The position numbers were made by a program, and so were the translations under genes. From positions 36,446,605 through 36,510,604 of the forward strand of contig CM039462.1 in the NCBI GenBank assembly GCA_022414725.1: a DNA stretch of 64,000 bases. The letters run 5' to 3'. Below the pieces are notes generated by a model. That model was not told where the DNA came from. It did no database searches and saw only the letters and a program-made list of their open reading frames with translations. Shown in pieces: positions 11,481 through 22,515 of the stretch (its first letter is position 1; each line of letters starts with the position of its first letter). Source of the DNA: Microglena sp. YARC (taxonomy: Eukaryota > Chlorophyta > Chlorophyceae > Chlamydomonadales > Chlamydomonadaceae).

Positions 11481-12084
11481 GTATAGATGGATTGCAATGT
11501 TTTATTAACAGAGATTTTTAAGACCGAAAAATTCGAATTCAAAAATGTGATAATGAACAATAGCTATTATAATTTGGCCATTTACAAATTCTCCTCATTT
11601 GTGGGGGAAATTGTACCCATGAATTGGGCCTAGAAAAATGGTACTCATCAGAAATATGAGTACCCTGTGCTCTGACTACTAAAATAAAAAGTACCAGCCA
11701 GGGTACCCTGATGAGCTCTGACTAGCTATCTAGTATGTCTTCTGCCCCTGTCCCCCCCCTGCCACCCCGGCTGGCTAGTCTAGCCAAGCTACTATTATAT
11801 TATGAGTGACCAGCAGCAGTGACCAGCAGCAAGACCAGTGTCCTCATAAGGCTTCTTGATCTTGTTCCTCTACTCATCCCTGCATGCTGATGACTTGCTC
11901 CTTCTCCACCATGTCGCAATATGCGGAAGTCACTGCCTGCTGGAACTGCAGCAGCATGAAAGGAAGGAGGTGGAGTTAGAAGATTATTAGTTGCTTGATC
12001 AAGCACAAGCCAGTTGGACAATCAACGAATCAGCAAGCAAGAAAGCGAGCAAGCATTCACGTGGTAGCAATTACGATGATGAGA
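11481..12084 (+). other. CACTA A internal unique segment
   Basis: No gene. The segment is shared, inverted, with CACTA B (about 54600-55172). In B the copia element sits at the position equivalent to about 11480 here. Confidence 0.6.
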
Positions 12085-12510
12085 CAGATAGATGGTGCAG
12101 CATATAAGACACATGGTGCAGCATACAAGACAGATTGTGCAGCATACAAGACATATGGTGCAACGTACAAGACAAATGGTGCAGCGTACAAGACACTTGG
12201 TGAGCATACAAGACAGATGGTGCAGCATACATGACACATGGTGCAGAATACAAGACAGATGGTGCTGCATACAAGACATACGGTGCAACGTACAAGACAA
12301 ATGGTGCAGCGTACAAGACACATGGTGAGCATACAAGACAGATGGAGCAGCATACACGACACATGGTGAAGCATACGAGACACATGGTGCAGCAAGGCAA
12401 AACATGCTGCATACAAGCCAAATGGTGCAGCATACAAGACACATTGGTGCAGCATACGAGACATATGGTGCAACGTACATGACATATGGTACAGCATACA
12501 AGACAGATGG
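12085..12510 (+). repeat. 21-bp minisatellite, CACTA A
   Basis: Same 21-bp unit as at 1660-2131, with local 3-bp contractions (for example GGTGAGCATACAAGACA). The overlapping frames on both strands are repeat artefacts. Confidence 0.85.
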
Positions 12511-13424
12511 TTCAGATCTACTCACATGTGTTGGTTCTATAACAACATATTGCCACTGTGTAGCCTAGTCAGGGGAGACTTCTTCGTGTTGTTCTCCCAT
12601 TGTCTTCAAGATACATACACCTCTTGTCGTCGCTTGCGTCAGAGCAGGAACCTAGTTAACAGGCAGGTGTCAATAATCAGACAGCAGGCAGGCATTTGTC
12701 AATCATGGAGGTACATAGGCATGCATGCAGGTGTTAAGCAGGCAGGCAGCAAAGAGAATTCAAGCAGGCAATGAAGCAGGTAACTAAGCGGTCAAGCATG
12801 CAGGCAAGCAGGCATTTAATTGACAAACAAGGAGGCACCTCGTACCTCTGATGCAACAGCTGGGAGTAATCAGCTAGGATGTACTGGTGCCTTGAACACA
12901 TCAGGTGGGCGCATCATGGACAGCAACAGGTGGGAGTGCAGGAAGTTGAGGGAGGGGAGGAGGTAGGGCAACAGCAGCAGGTGTGAGTGCAGGAGGTTGG
13001 CCTTGAGGAGGTACGACCACTGCATGTGGAGGTGGACCACGTTGCAGCAACCGAGCAAGCGGCTGAGCCTGCTGCAGCAGCGATTCAAACCTTCGACTTT
13101 CAAACCTGCGCAACTACCTGCGGCATTCGAATCCTCCCTCTCCATCCGCAACACTCAATTGCAACACTCAATCGGCTTGCCTGAAAGCATGACATTTGCC
13201 CAAGTAAAGCTGTGTACTAATCGACGAATTGAATATGGTCCAGCAGGTAGCATGGTTGAAGACAGCGGCTCTGTGCAGGAGTACAGCAGTAGTGGTTTGG
13301 TTCAGTGATGCGAAGCATTGTTTAGAAGGCGACGCAATCGTCTGCCATTTCGCAGATCTAGATGGTGTCTTCTTGGAAATTTGAACGACGAGGAGGGTTG
13401 GGGGTTGGGGTGGGGGGGGGCGGG
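12511..13424. other. CACTA A internal segment, no gene
   Basis: Contains GGCAGGCA-rich sequence and segments shared with CACTA B (about 53100-54000, inverted). I see no coding signal that survives in both copies. Confidence 0.5.

Positions 13425-13476
<52 letters not shown>
13425..13476 (+). repeat. (GT)n then 38-G tract
   Basis: TGTGTGTGTG runs directly into an uninterrupted run of 38 G (13439-13476). The glycine- or proline-only open frames across it are artefacts. Confidence 0.9.
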
Positions 13477-13477
<1 letters not shown>

Positions 13478-13545
13478 GGGTTTTGCCGCCTCTGACCCCC
13501 AGTGTCCTGGGTTTGAACAATACCGGGCACCTCCGCACTCTTGTC

Positions 13546-14080
13546 CATAGCTCATAATAATTATTGTTTAACCACATGCACAGTCTGAGGTCAAACCATT
13601 GAGGCCTAGGGAAGTCATAACCCAAGATTATGTCCTGGTGCCTGCCCAGCAGGGGTGGAACCCATGCTAACTAATCCTGTCATTCGACGGTGTCGAATTC
13701 TGTCCAAACTCTTGCTCTTCTCCTTTCATCTTGGCCATAGCTCATAATAATTATTGTTTAACCACATGCACAGTCTGGGATCAAACCATTGAGGCCTAGG
13801 GAAGTCATAACCCAAGATTATGTCCTGGTGCCTGCCCAGCAGGGGTGGAACCCATGCTAACTAATCCTGTCATTCGACGGTGTCGAATTCTGTCCAAACT
13901 CTTGCTCTTCTCCTTTCATCTTGGCCATAGCTCATAATAGTTATTATTTAACCACATGCACAGTCTGTGATCGAACCATTGAGGCCTTGGGAAGTCATAA
14001 CCCAATATTATGTCCTGGTGCCCGCCTAGGGGTGTAACCCACGCCAATCCTGTCGGCCGACCGTGTTGAACTCTTTCCAT
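13546..14080 (+). repeat. 190-bp tandem repeat, three copies
   Basis: CATAGCTCATAATAATTATT begins units at about 13546, 13736 and 13926, a period of 190 bp. Each unit holds GTCATAACCCAAGATTATGT and GGTGTCGAATTC. CACTA B carries the same units inverted at about 52310-52860. Confidence 0.85.
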
Positions 14081-14289
14081 GATTGTGATTGTGCAGGAGG
14101 CGGAGAGAGATGGGAAGGAAGATGGGCTTGGGGGTTCGGTTAGTTACAAGAAAGAGAGGCATAGCTATATAAAAAAAGATAACAAGAGGGCAGTTATCTA
14201 ATAGGGCTGGTTACCGGAGTTTAGGGGATGTGCTTCTTCGCTTGACTGGAGTTAGCTGTAGCGTATGTAGAGCTGTAGTGTGGAGGGGC

Positions 14290-15260
14290 AGTCAGCAAGT
14301 CAGTGAGTTAGTGAGTCAGTGACTCAGTGTGTCATTGTGTCATTGAGTCAGTGAGTCAGTGAGTCAGTGAGTCAGTGAGTCAATCAGTAAGTGAGTCAGT
14401 GACTCAATGCGTTAGTGAGTCAATCAATCATCAGTGAGTCCGTGAGACAATCAGTCAGTGAGTCTGTGAGACAGTGCTTAAATTATTCAGTGAGATAGTG
14501 AGTCTGTGAGTCTGTGAGTTAGTGAGTCAGTGAGTCAGTGAGTCAATGAGTCAGTGATTCAGTGTGTTAGTGTGTCATTGAGTCATTGAGTCAGTGAGTC
14601 AATGAGTCAGTGAGTCAATCAGTTAGTGAGTCAGTGACTCAATGAGTCAGTGAGTCAATCAATCAGTGAGTCAGTGAGACAATGAGTCAGTGAGTAAGTG
14701 AGACAATGATTCAGTGAGTCAGTGAGTGAGTGACTCAATCAGTCAGTGATTCAGTGAGTCTGTGAGTTAGTGAGTCTGTGAGCCTGTAAGTTAGTGAGTC
14801 AGTGAATCAGTTAGTCAGTGTGTCAATGTGTCATTGAGTCATTGAGTCAGTGAGTCAATGAGTCAATCAGTCGGTGAGTCAGTGACTCAATGAGTCAGTG
14901 AGTCAATCAATCAGTGAGTCAGTGAGACAATGAGTCAGTGTGTCAGTGAGACAGTGATTCAGTGATCCAGTGAGTCAGTGAGCCAGTGAGTGAGTGACTC
15001 AATCAGTCAGTGATTCAGTAAGTCTGTGAGTAAGTGAGTCTGTGAGTCAGTGAGTATGTGAGTATGTGAGTTAGTGAGGCAGTGAGTCAGTGAGTTTGTG
15101 AGTCAGTGAATCAGTGATTCAGTGTGTCAATGCGTCATTGCGTCAGTGAGTCAGTGAGTTAGTGAGTCAATCAGTCAGTGATGCAGTGAGTCAATCAGTT
15201 AATCAGTCAATCAGTCAGTGAGACATTGATTCATTGATTCAGTGATTCTGTGAGTCAGAT
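14290..15260 (+). repeat. 8-bp array GTGAGTCA, CACTA A first block
   Basis: About 1 kb of degenerate GTGAGTCA units, with GTGAGTCT, GTCAATCA and GTGAGACA variants. It is followed by a GC-rich block (about 15290-15420) and AT-rich sequence (about 15530-15905). Confidence 0.9.
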
Positions 15261-15924
15261 CCTATAATAAGCCCACGGACCCCACCCCAGGGCCGTGCGT
15301 GTGCGTGACTGCGTGTGCGTGTGCGGGGGCGGGGGCGTGTGCGTGTGCGGGGGCGGGGCGGGGGCGGGGGCAGGGGCAGGGGCAGGGGCGGGGGCACACC
15401 GGGCGGGGGTAGGAGCAAGCCACGCCACCTGCCGCTGGCCAAAAACCCGTTCAGTAGGACGGGACGTACCGTTCACGTCTGGGCTGGGCCCAAACGTGAA
15501 ATACCTTGTAAAATTCCTTAAAATCAACCAGACTCCTGATTGGTCTCATTTTTCTTGTATCAAATTCTTAGAATTAAAGCCAATCTATAAATGTGCATTG
15601 CATGAACGTTCAGCACTGCTTAAAATCCAACAACCCTTCAAAAACTCTCATTTTCGTCACTTTTTAGCCAACAAAGCTGCAACATCCATCGATTCAATGA
15701 AATTCAATTACATCAAATTTAATTTAATTTAATCCTATTCGAATTGACAAAAAATAAAGCAATTGAATGCATCCAAATCACGTGAATTAAATTAAAATGA
15801 AATGAATAAAATCGAATTAAAATAAAACAACATTCAATACAATTAAAATAAAATTAATTAAAATAAACTGAATTGAGGATTCAATTCATTTCATTCGGAC
15901 GCGCCACCAGGCGCCCTTAAATCA
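15261..15924. other. GC-rich then AT-rich spacer in CACTA A
   Basis: 15290-15420 is GGGGGCGT/GGGGCA-rich. About 15530-15905 is AT-rich, with AATTAAAATAAAAC-type sequence that also precedes the array in CACTA C (about 2135-2310). No gene seen. CACTA B lacks this block. Confidence 0.6.
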
Positions 15925-16465
15925 GTCAGTGAGTGAGTGACTCAATCAGTCAGTGATTCAGTGAGTCTATGAGTCTGTGAGTCTGTGAGTTAGTGAGTCA
16001 GTGAGTCAGTGAGTCATGACTAACTAATCAGTGAGTCAGTGAGTCGATGAGTCATTTAGTGAGTCAGTGAGTCAGTGAGTCAGTGAGTCGGTGAGTCAAT
16101 CAGTCAGTGAGTCAGTGAGTTAGAGAGTCAGTGAGTTAGAGAGTCAGTGAGTCAATCAGTCAGTGAGTTAGTGAGTTAGAGAGTCAGTGAGTCAATCAGT
16201 CAGTGAGTCAGTGATTCAGTGAGCCAGTGAGTCAGTGAGTCATTGAGTCAGAGATTCAGTGGGTCAGTGAGTCAGTGAGTTAGAGATTCAGTGAGTCAAT
16301 GAGTCAGTGAGTCAATCAGTCAGTGAGCCATGGAGCCAGAGAGTCAGTGAGACAGTGAGTCAATCATTCAGGGAGCTAGTGAGCTAGTGAGCAAGTGAGT
16401 CAGTGAGTCATTGAGTTAGTAAGTCAGTGAGTCAATTAGTTAGTGAGTCAGTGAGTCAGTGAGTC
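15925..16465 (+). repeat. 8-bp array GTGAGTCA, CACTA A second block
   Basis: Second array, close in sequence to the one in CACTA C (2325-2905), including the same flank CGCCACCAGGCGCCCTTAA on its left and CTTGACTTGGAATTA on its right. Confidence 0.9.
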
Positions 16466-17825
16466 TTGACTTGGAATTAATGGGTTTGGGGTACAGGGTA
16501 CTATGGTTTACTAAGCTAAGTTCCGAATTCTCCGTGATTTGGGGAGAATTCGTACCAATTTGGGATGAATCCAGTTCGTAATTTGCTACATAGGCTTCGT
16601 AAAATGCTTTGGGGATGAATCCAGTTCGTAAATTGATCATAGGCTTCGTAACAGGCTATGGGGATTCTCGATCTACAAACCCCCCTCGTAATTTGCTAAT
16701 TGGGCTTCGTAAAATGCTTTAGATGATAGACAAAACTTTACTAAGGGTCCTCATGACATATTTTCACTTTACGATACCTGTCCGAGAATTAGCAAGTTCG
16801 TAAAATGCTGTTTTATTCATAGTGTTTGCGATTGGCGAGCACTCAACAACATTACGATTAAAAATAGGTATCCCCTTCCCCGTATTGACGAGACCATTGA
16901 CCGTCTAGGTGGAGCTACTTTGATTAGTTCCCTAGACCTCACGTCTGGTTATTACCAAATACGTATATCGGACGAGGACGCGCCGAAGACTGCGTTCACT
17001 ACCCCGATGGGTCAGTTCGAATTTAAAGTCCTTGGGATGGGGTTGGCGAACGCGCCTGCCATGTTCCAAGCAGTCATGAACCAGATATTCGCGCCCTACT
17101 TGCACAAATTCGTCGTGGTTTACTTGGACGATATCTTGGTTTACGGACGCACTCCGGCGGAACACTTGGCCAACTTGGCCACGGTCCTCCAGGTCCTCCA
17201 GGACAACGAATTCTACGCGAAGCTCTCCAAATGTTCATTCAACAAAACAGAGGTTAAATCCCTTGGTCATTACATTGGACGCGACGGAATTAAAGTTGAT
17301 CCGAAAAAGGTTAGCACAGTCCGCGACTGGCCTACTCCGAAAACGGCGAAACAGATCGGCTCATTCCTCGGTTTGTGCAATTATTTTCGCAAGTTTATCC
17401 AAGGCTATTCGTCCCTCGCCGCCCCTCTTCAAACCTTGTCTAACATCAAGGGTGAGCTTGGCCCCTTGTTCAAAGATGAACATCTGATAGCATTCGAAGA
17501 CCTCAAAGAAGCCTTGCTTTCCGCCCCAGTCCTCGCACTTCCGGATTTTAGCAAACCTTTCGAAGTCATTACTGATGCATCATTACTTGGTACGGGCGCG
17601 GTGCTCTTACAAGATAAACACCCCATCGCCTTCGCAAGCAAAAAGTATATCCCAGCGGAGCTGAACTATACAACGACAAAACAAGAAATGTTAGCGATCG
17701 TCCACGCGTTGACCGAATGGCGGTGCTACCTCGAAGGTTCCCACATGACGTTGGTAACCGACCACAATCCGCTCACATACTTTGATACCAAGGCGGTCCT
17801 TTCGCGACGCATGGGTCGCTAGTAG

Positions 17826-19532
17826 GAGGACCTCGTGCCCTTTAGCTATACTTGGGAGTATCGCGCTGGTCGCAATAATATGGCTGACCCGGTCAGTCGC
17901 AACCCCAACCTCCCCGCCCCCGCCGACGTTGTGGTCGCGCACCAGCTGTTGGTGTTCTCTCTCTTGGTCAGCAAATGCCGTCCTCGATCCAAGAAGCAAC
18001 GCCCTGTTGCGGTCGGTCCCACAGTCATTGATATCCTACCCCGCCCTCCAACGGTCCTGCCCGCACCTTCGGTGCCGGTCAAGGAAACACGACGACGCAG
18101 ACACCCGATGCCCTTAGCGTTGACTCCCTCCTCTTTCTCCATCATGGATCGAATTTTGGCTGGGTACAAAACGGACTCAAACTTCACGCCGGGCTGCAAG
18201 CGCCTCCGTGATAAATTTTCCAGAAACGGGTACTGGTTCAAGAAAAACAAGTACAGCCGCGAATTTGTATGCGTCCCACTTGACGCGGCGCTTCGCCTGG
18301 ATATTATCCGCGAAGCTCACGATCCGGTTTACATGGGCCATTGCGGTCGCACCAAAACGTTGGAACTGGTCACACACACTTTTACTTGGGCCAAAGTCAC
18401 GGCAGATGTGACTGCCTTCGTCCAGCAGTGCCATAAGTGCCAAACGAACAAACCCGGAAACGCAAAGCCGAATGGTACCATGGTTCCCGTGGAAATTCCA
18501 GACAAGTTCTGGGAGTGCGTCTCCACGGACCTTATTACGGCGCTTCCGCCAACATCGTCGGGCCATGATGCCATCGCTGTGTTCGTCGACAAGCTGTCCA
18601 AGATGGTTAATGTCGAACCTTGTCATACGACGATTAACGCAGAGGAATTCGCTTCCCTATACCTCAATCGTGTCATCCGATATCATGGTATCCCGAAGAA
18701 ACTCCTCATTGATCGCGACGCGCGATTCACAGGTCATTTCGGCGTGGCTCTCCATCGTTTGATGGGCACGCGACAAGCGTTTTCGACAGCGTTCCATCCA
18801 CAAACTGACGGTCAGACGGAACGCATGAGCCGGGTCATCGAGGACATGATTCGCCACTACGTGGGGCCATACCATGACGATTGGGATAAATCTTTGGCAT
18901 TGGTGGAGTTTGCAATCAACAATTCCTACCAAGAGTCCATTCAGAAAACCCCCTTTCGGGCGTACCTTGGCTATGACCCTACGACGCCTCTCAAGGCGGA
19001 AGTCGAATCGAAATGTCCGTCTGCCAACGATTGGTGGGCTGATCACATTGAACGTCAAGATCAATGCAAGGCATGCATGCAAGCCGCTCAAGATCGGCAG
19101 AAAGCCCATTACGATAAACGACGAACGGAGGTTTTCTTCAACATTGGTGATAAAGTTCTCTTGTCCACCCGCAATATGAAGTTCAAAGCAACGGGTAAAC
19201 CAAAATGTACACCTCGTTTTGTTGGTCCTTATACGATTACTGAATGCATTGGTCCACGCGACGAGCAGACTGGAGTCGTCCGGCAGGTCACGGCGTGCCG
19301 CTCAGCCTTGCCTAAGATGATGCGCATCCACCCCGTGTTTCACGTGGGTTTGATCAAGCATTGGCGCTCTGATGACGTTGTCCATGTTGGACAACCGCTT
19401 GAGTTCGACTCCGACGGCGCTCCGATTTGGAATATCCAATGCATCATGCGCGAAAAGTCGCGTGTCATCGGCACATCCAGCAAACGACGTCTCGAATATA
19501 TACTTGGTCCGATGGCAAGACTTCGGTATTGA
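17826..19532 (+). pseudogene. pol: Gypsy 2 integrase
   Basis: It continues in the same frame as RNase H after the TAGTAG. An HHCC zinc-binding segment (HDPVYMGHCG ... CHKC) precedes the catalytic core, whose three acidic residues lie in STDLI, DRDARFT and GQTER. The GPY/F-like segment RFVGPYTITE and HPVFHVGLIKHW follow. The enzyme would insert element cDNA into the chromosome. Downstream the frame runs out (...YILGPMARLRY) because the chromodomain lies in another frame. Apart from the upstream stops, the core looks complete. Confidence 0.9.
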
Positions 19533-19707
19533 GCAAGACACTTGGGAACTCGCCAAGGCGGTCAAGAAAAGTGCCCCTCACGTCGTCGATGCATGGCAAT
19601 CACGTGTTACGCCCGTTATGTCCCGACGTACGTCGAAAAAACGGGCCCATCACCCACCCATCGCACTTGACGCATACGACACGGCGGTCAGATTGCTTTA
19701 TTTATAA
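19480..19707 (+). pseudogene. Gypsy 2 chromodomain, out of frame with integrase
   Basis: In the next frame the sequence reads YLVRWQDFGIEQDTWE, matching the core of a chromodomain (aromatic cage and W...E..TWE pattern), then KKSAPHVVDAW. The shift falls in CTCGAATATATACTTGG. Gypsy 3 has the identical sequence at about 23670, so the shift is shared by both copies. In chromoviruses this domain is thought to steer integration to modified chromatin. Confidence 0.8.
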
Positions 19708-19861
19708 AGCTGTCTTTCTCGGAGTACTCAAAAGGGATGTTAAATAGTTCTCTCCAAAACCATCTTGTTTCATCAAGTATATTTTGAGCACGGCACATAC
19801 GACGATGACTGGTATTCACATCCCACCTCTATTATGATCAGATGCGGGGTCCGCATCTCTT

Positions 19862-19876
19862 CTGGAGGGGGGGGAG
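19862..19876 (+). other. Gypsy 2 polypurine tract
   Basis: CTGGAGGGGGGGGAG lies immediately upstream of the 3' LTR. It is expected to prime plus-strand DNA synthesis. The same tract lies next to the gypsy 3 LTR (about 23298-23312, minus). Confidence 0.85.
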
Positions 19877-20223
19877 TGTAACGGTACAGAACCCTTCACG
19901 GGTACTCTGGCCGTCCAGCAAGGCATACAGGTACACCGTACCCGTAAGCCACGTGACGAACGCACATGATACAGTACCATACCTATGTACTGCTTCATCT
20001 CTCACAACGCACAAGTTGCGCACATAGACACGAGCTACTCGGAACGAACCCTTCTACTCCTACCACGAAGACGTTCATTCCGAGCACCTCTACATCCCCT
20101 ACCTAGGTAACACCCCACCTGTTCTGCTAGTTCACTCATATCAACAAACACGTAAACATACATCACGTAGCCTGTTCCCTAGACTAACCCCCAAGCTGCT
20201 GTGGGCATCCTTGAGCTGTTACA
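19877..20223 (+). repeat. Gypsy 2 3' LTR
   Basis: 347 bp, TGTAACGG...GTTACA, followed by the ATAGG target duplication. Confidence 0.95.
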
Positions 20224-20228
20224 ATAGG

Positions 20229-20917
20229 GTGGTCCTCGGAGTGGTAGTGGATCAACCTCTCCTTCATCGCAGCCTTGGCATAGGATGGCGCAAGGGCTGC
20301 TTTGCGGGCCTTCATCAGCGCCAACTGGCGCATCGACATGGGCTCCGTCGGAGTGGGGTCATCCTGACGGACACCCTGAGGCAGAGTTTGTTTCTGGCCC
20401 ACCGCCCTCCCGTTTCCGCAGCCGTGGTAAAGGTCAGCGCTGGTGGAGCCTCTGGCTGCGCCACCGTCAGTCTCCATTGGCGTGGCAGCCTCAACACAAG
20501 GTGCATTCGCCGCGATCATGGTCATGACGTCGTCAGCGGTGAGTCCGCTGGGGCCAGCAGCTGGCCGCTTGCCGAACTCAGTGCTCTGGCGCGTGAGCTC
20601 AGCGTTGACCTCCGTCAGTCTGGCGACCTCTGTGTAGTGGGGGGGACGTGGGGGGTTAGGCATTGACGTAAGTCGTTGCGGAAACAGCGTACGATTTACA
20701 GGCAGTACATTGCAAGGCACATGCATTGCAGGAGCTGCAAATTAAGTGGGGATTTCCTAAATTTGCGCAAACGGATTACATGCAGTAAATGGCAGGTGAG
20801 TGCGATAAGTTGCGGGCGTGCGAAATTGCTCACCTGCTGCTTCGGACCGTGACAGGTTCCTATCCGCAGCGTCGAGGGAGGTTTGGAGGGCTGCGTTGGA
20901 GGCCTGGTGGGCAGTTA
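20229..20917 (-). pseudogene. Gypsy 1 gag, middle fragment with intron
   Basis: Minus strand. Exon 2 start (20629 down to 20229) reads EVARLTEVNAELTRQ...FGKRPAAGPSG...KERLIHYHSEDHPI, then stops at the gypsy 2 insertion. The putative intron is 20833-20630 (204 bp, GTGAGC...CAG). The end of exon 1 (20917-20834) reads TAHQASNAALQTSLDAADRN and rejoins the fragment at 39523 when the Harbinger-like element is removed. Frame is intact over this piece. Confidence 0.85.
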
Positions 20918-21082
20918 GGGGTAGGTCACACTGCTCTTGGTCCGGCCGATTTTGGTCCGATTTTGGTCGATTTTGCCTATCACCAAAATCTTAGTGGTCA
21001 CACTACAACATTGACCAGAATCGATTTTGGTCAGGACCAAAATCGGACCAAAAGCAAAAGCTAAATCGAGCAAAAGCAAAAT

Positions 21083-21083
<1 letters not shown>

Positions 21084-21117
<34 letters not shown>
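21084..21117 (+). repeat. 34-G homopolymer
   Basis: Uninterrupted run of 34 G inside element F, just inside the left subterminal repeats. Confidence 0.95.
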
Positions 21118-21118
<1 letters not shown>

Positions 21119-21398
21119 ATTTGCCTCGATTTTGCTTTTGGTCCGGATTGTTTTCTGGAACTTTATATTGTTTTCTGTTGTTATCTATTCCGTATCTTTG
21201 TTGTTTCACTCGTACCCTTTCTTATCCAATTCTTAATTATTGTTGCTTCTAGTCTTCAAAATTTTCAGAGGGTGCGGCATGGTCGCAAGCTGATATTGTG
21301 TTGAGATATGGCCCAAATAGCTGCAAATGAGAAGGAACATGTTACATAAATTGTTTAAAAAATACGTAATCATCCAACTCTCTCTCGCTATTGGGGAA

Positions 21399-21753
21399 TA
21401 TCAGCTTAAACACTTCAAAGAGTGGACAGATGCTTGCACGGTCAGACGCGCCAATCTATACACGGAGATGAGAATACTTAACAATGACTGGGGAACCACC
21501 AAGGGCACCAGCGGAGGAAAGGGGCGGAAGCCTGGAACCTAATCAGGGTACAAGCTATACAGCGCGTGTCAGGGGAACCGGTGACGCAGCCTACAGGAAG
21601 CTGTCACTGTGTCATGAAGGATGACACAGTCTACGGGAAGCTGACACAGTACAGACAGAAAAGGAGCTACTGTCTGTACCGATAGTTCTAACGAAGTACA
21701 TAAGTAGTCACCAAGTCATAAAACGATTGAGTGAACCGCAATTGATGCTGATA
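21399..21753 (-). repeat. Solo LTR related to the 31.8-35.8 kb LTR element
   Basis: It starts TATCAGC and ends GCTGATA, and matches the LTRs at 31769-32067 and 35479-35776 over most of its length. It also has an extra 50-60 bp around a GATGACACAG-like duplication. Flanks GGGAA and GGGAT agree at four of five bases, which could be a mutated 5-bp target duplication. No internal region is present. Confidence 0.7.
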
Positions 21754-21795
21754 GGGATGTCTCTTCAGCCTATTGGGCTTGCACATGATCATTAG

Positions 21796-22515
21796 GTGTG
21801 TGCTGTCAAGCAACTGCCTACTCAGCTTTTTCAACGCTTTTTCTTTCAGCACTTCTTGTCACGGTTGGGCAAGTCTGTCAGCCTATTTGGCTTACCCCTG
21901 GACTGTCACACACTGTCTCAAGACCAGACTAGGCAGGCTAGGGATGATAGGAGGGAGAAGTCGAAGGAGGACAGAGACATAGAGAGGAAGGAGGAGCAGA
22001 GGCTGTATGATGAGAGGAGGGAGGAGAGGAGGCAGGAGAGGAGGGAGGAGAGAGAAAGGGAGGATTGAGAGAGGAGGGAGAAGAGTGAAAACCGGTTGGA
22101 GATGATGACACACATGTCAGAGATGAGCCGGCAGACCACTCTCATGATTGCCAACATTTTTGGAGGGGGCAATGCGATGATGGGTATGAACCACTCCATT
22201 CCTGGCAGCTCCACCCCACACAATGGGGGTGGGATGATGGGTCCTACGATGTCCACCCCACACATTACATTACATTACATTACATTACATGTTAAAGTCT
22301 ACTTGACACCGCGAGGGTGTATGAGACTCTGTGCTTTAAACAAAAAGAAAAAGCACCCACAAAGCAAAAAACCCCATTACATCAGGGGTGTGTCGAGGAC
22401 AAACAAACCAAACTCCCAACCACACAATGGGGCAGGGATGATGGGTGGTGCCACACAGGCGTACCCCCAGACGTACCCTATCATGCCAAACATGAGCCAG
22501 AATCCCCCTAGCTAG
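21796..22515 (+). pseudogene. Charged coiled-coil plus Met/Gly/Pro-rich exon, broken by a LINE
   Basis: One frame encodes a strongly charged stretch (REERRQERREERERED) to a TGA at 22066. It continues in frame with ERREKSENRLEMMTHMSEMSRQTTLMIANIFGGG, then a Met/Gly/Pro-rich tail with two PHNGGGMMG/PHNGAGMMG repeats, ending at 22515. A LINE 3' end (22263-22422) sits between the two tail repeats. The architecture resembles the C-terminus of MYB/SANT-like proteins that accompany plant PIF/Harbinger transposases, fitting its place in element F. I do not see the DNA-binding domain, so this identity is a guess. Confidence 0.4.
22263..22422 (-). mobile_element. LINE 3' end, severely 5'-truncated
   Basis: A (TTACA)n tail at 22263-22290 is followed by sequence that matches, inverted, the 3' end of the LINE at 40985-42077 (GTTAAAGTCTACTTGACACC and onward). 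CACACA flanks both sides and is a plausible target duplication. Confidence 0.8.

Larger units (their letters stand above)
11009..16824 (+). mobile_element. CACTA element A, 5.8-kb non-autonomous DNA transposon
   Basis: The ends are perfect 30-bp inverted repeats starting CACTATGAATAAAACAGCAT, flanked by a 3-bp target duplication TTT (11006-11008 and 16825-16827). CACTA ends with a 3-bp duplication are the hallmark of the CACTA/EnSpm superfamily. The interior has subterminal TACGAA/TTCGTA motifs at both ends, a 21-bp minisatellite, a 190-bp tandem repeat, two GTGAGTCA arrays, a long G tract, and GC-rich and AT-rich blocks. No transposase coding is visible, so it must have been moved in trans. 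It interrupts the reverse transcriptase of gypsy 2. Confidence 0.93.
10798..17819 (+). pseudogene. pol: Gypsy 2 reverse transcriptase and RNase H, interrupted by CACTA A
   Basis: The first part (10798-11008) reads HRVIPHVIKTQDNAYAPYRR to PGGTGYRVV, the N-terminal RT region. After CACTA A it resumes at 16828 with CDWRALNNITIKNRYPLPR, SSLDLTSGYYQIRI, the catalytic YLDD (17121-17132) and the connection region. RNase H follows with VITDASLLGTGAVL and TDHNPLTYF. Removing 11009-16827 (insert plus one TTT copy) restores one uninterrupted frame across GYRVV-CDWRA. The domain ends at a double TAGTAG (17820-17825) where other family members are expected to read Trp-Gln. The enzyme would copy element RNA to DNA in the particle. 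Confidence 0.93.
4593..20223 (+). mobile_element. Gypsy 2: complete chromodomain Ty3/gypsy retrotransposon
   Basis: It has two 347-bp LTRs beginning TGTAACGG and ending GTTACA, and 5-bp target duplications ATAGG at 4588-4592 and 20224-20228. A primer binding site lies just after the 5' LTR and a G-rich polypurine tract just before the 3' LTR. Internal order is gag, protease, reverse transcriptase, RNase H, integrase, chromodomain, which is the Ty3/gypsy order. Without the inserted CACTA A the element would be about 9.8 kb. Lesions: in-frame stops at 6318, 7478, 9264 and 17820-17825, and frame changes near 8716-9048, 10791 and 19500. The two LTRs differ at several positions, so this is not a very recent insertion. 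Confidence 0.95.

Noticed and set aside
13302..13625. Proline- or glycine-rich proteins over G tracts (also 15239-15527, 31520-31929, 36348-37212, 62466-62808)
   Set aside because: Translations of homopolymers and GT/CA repeats, with no other coding support.
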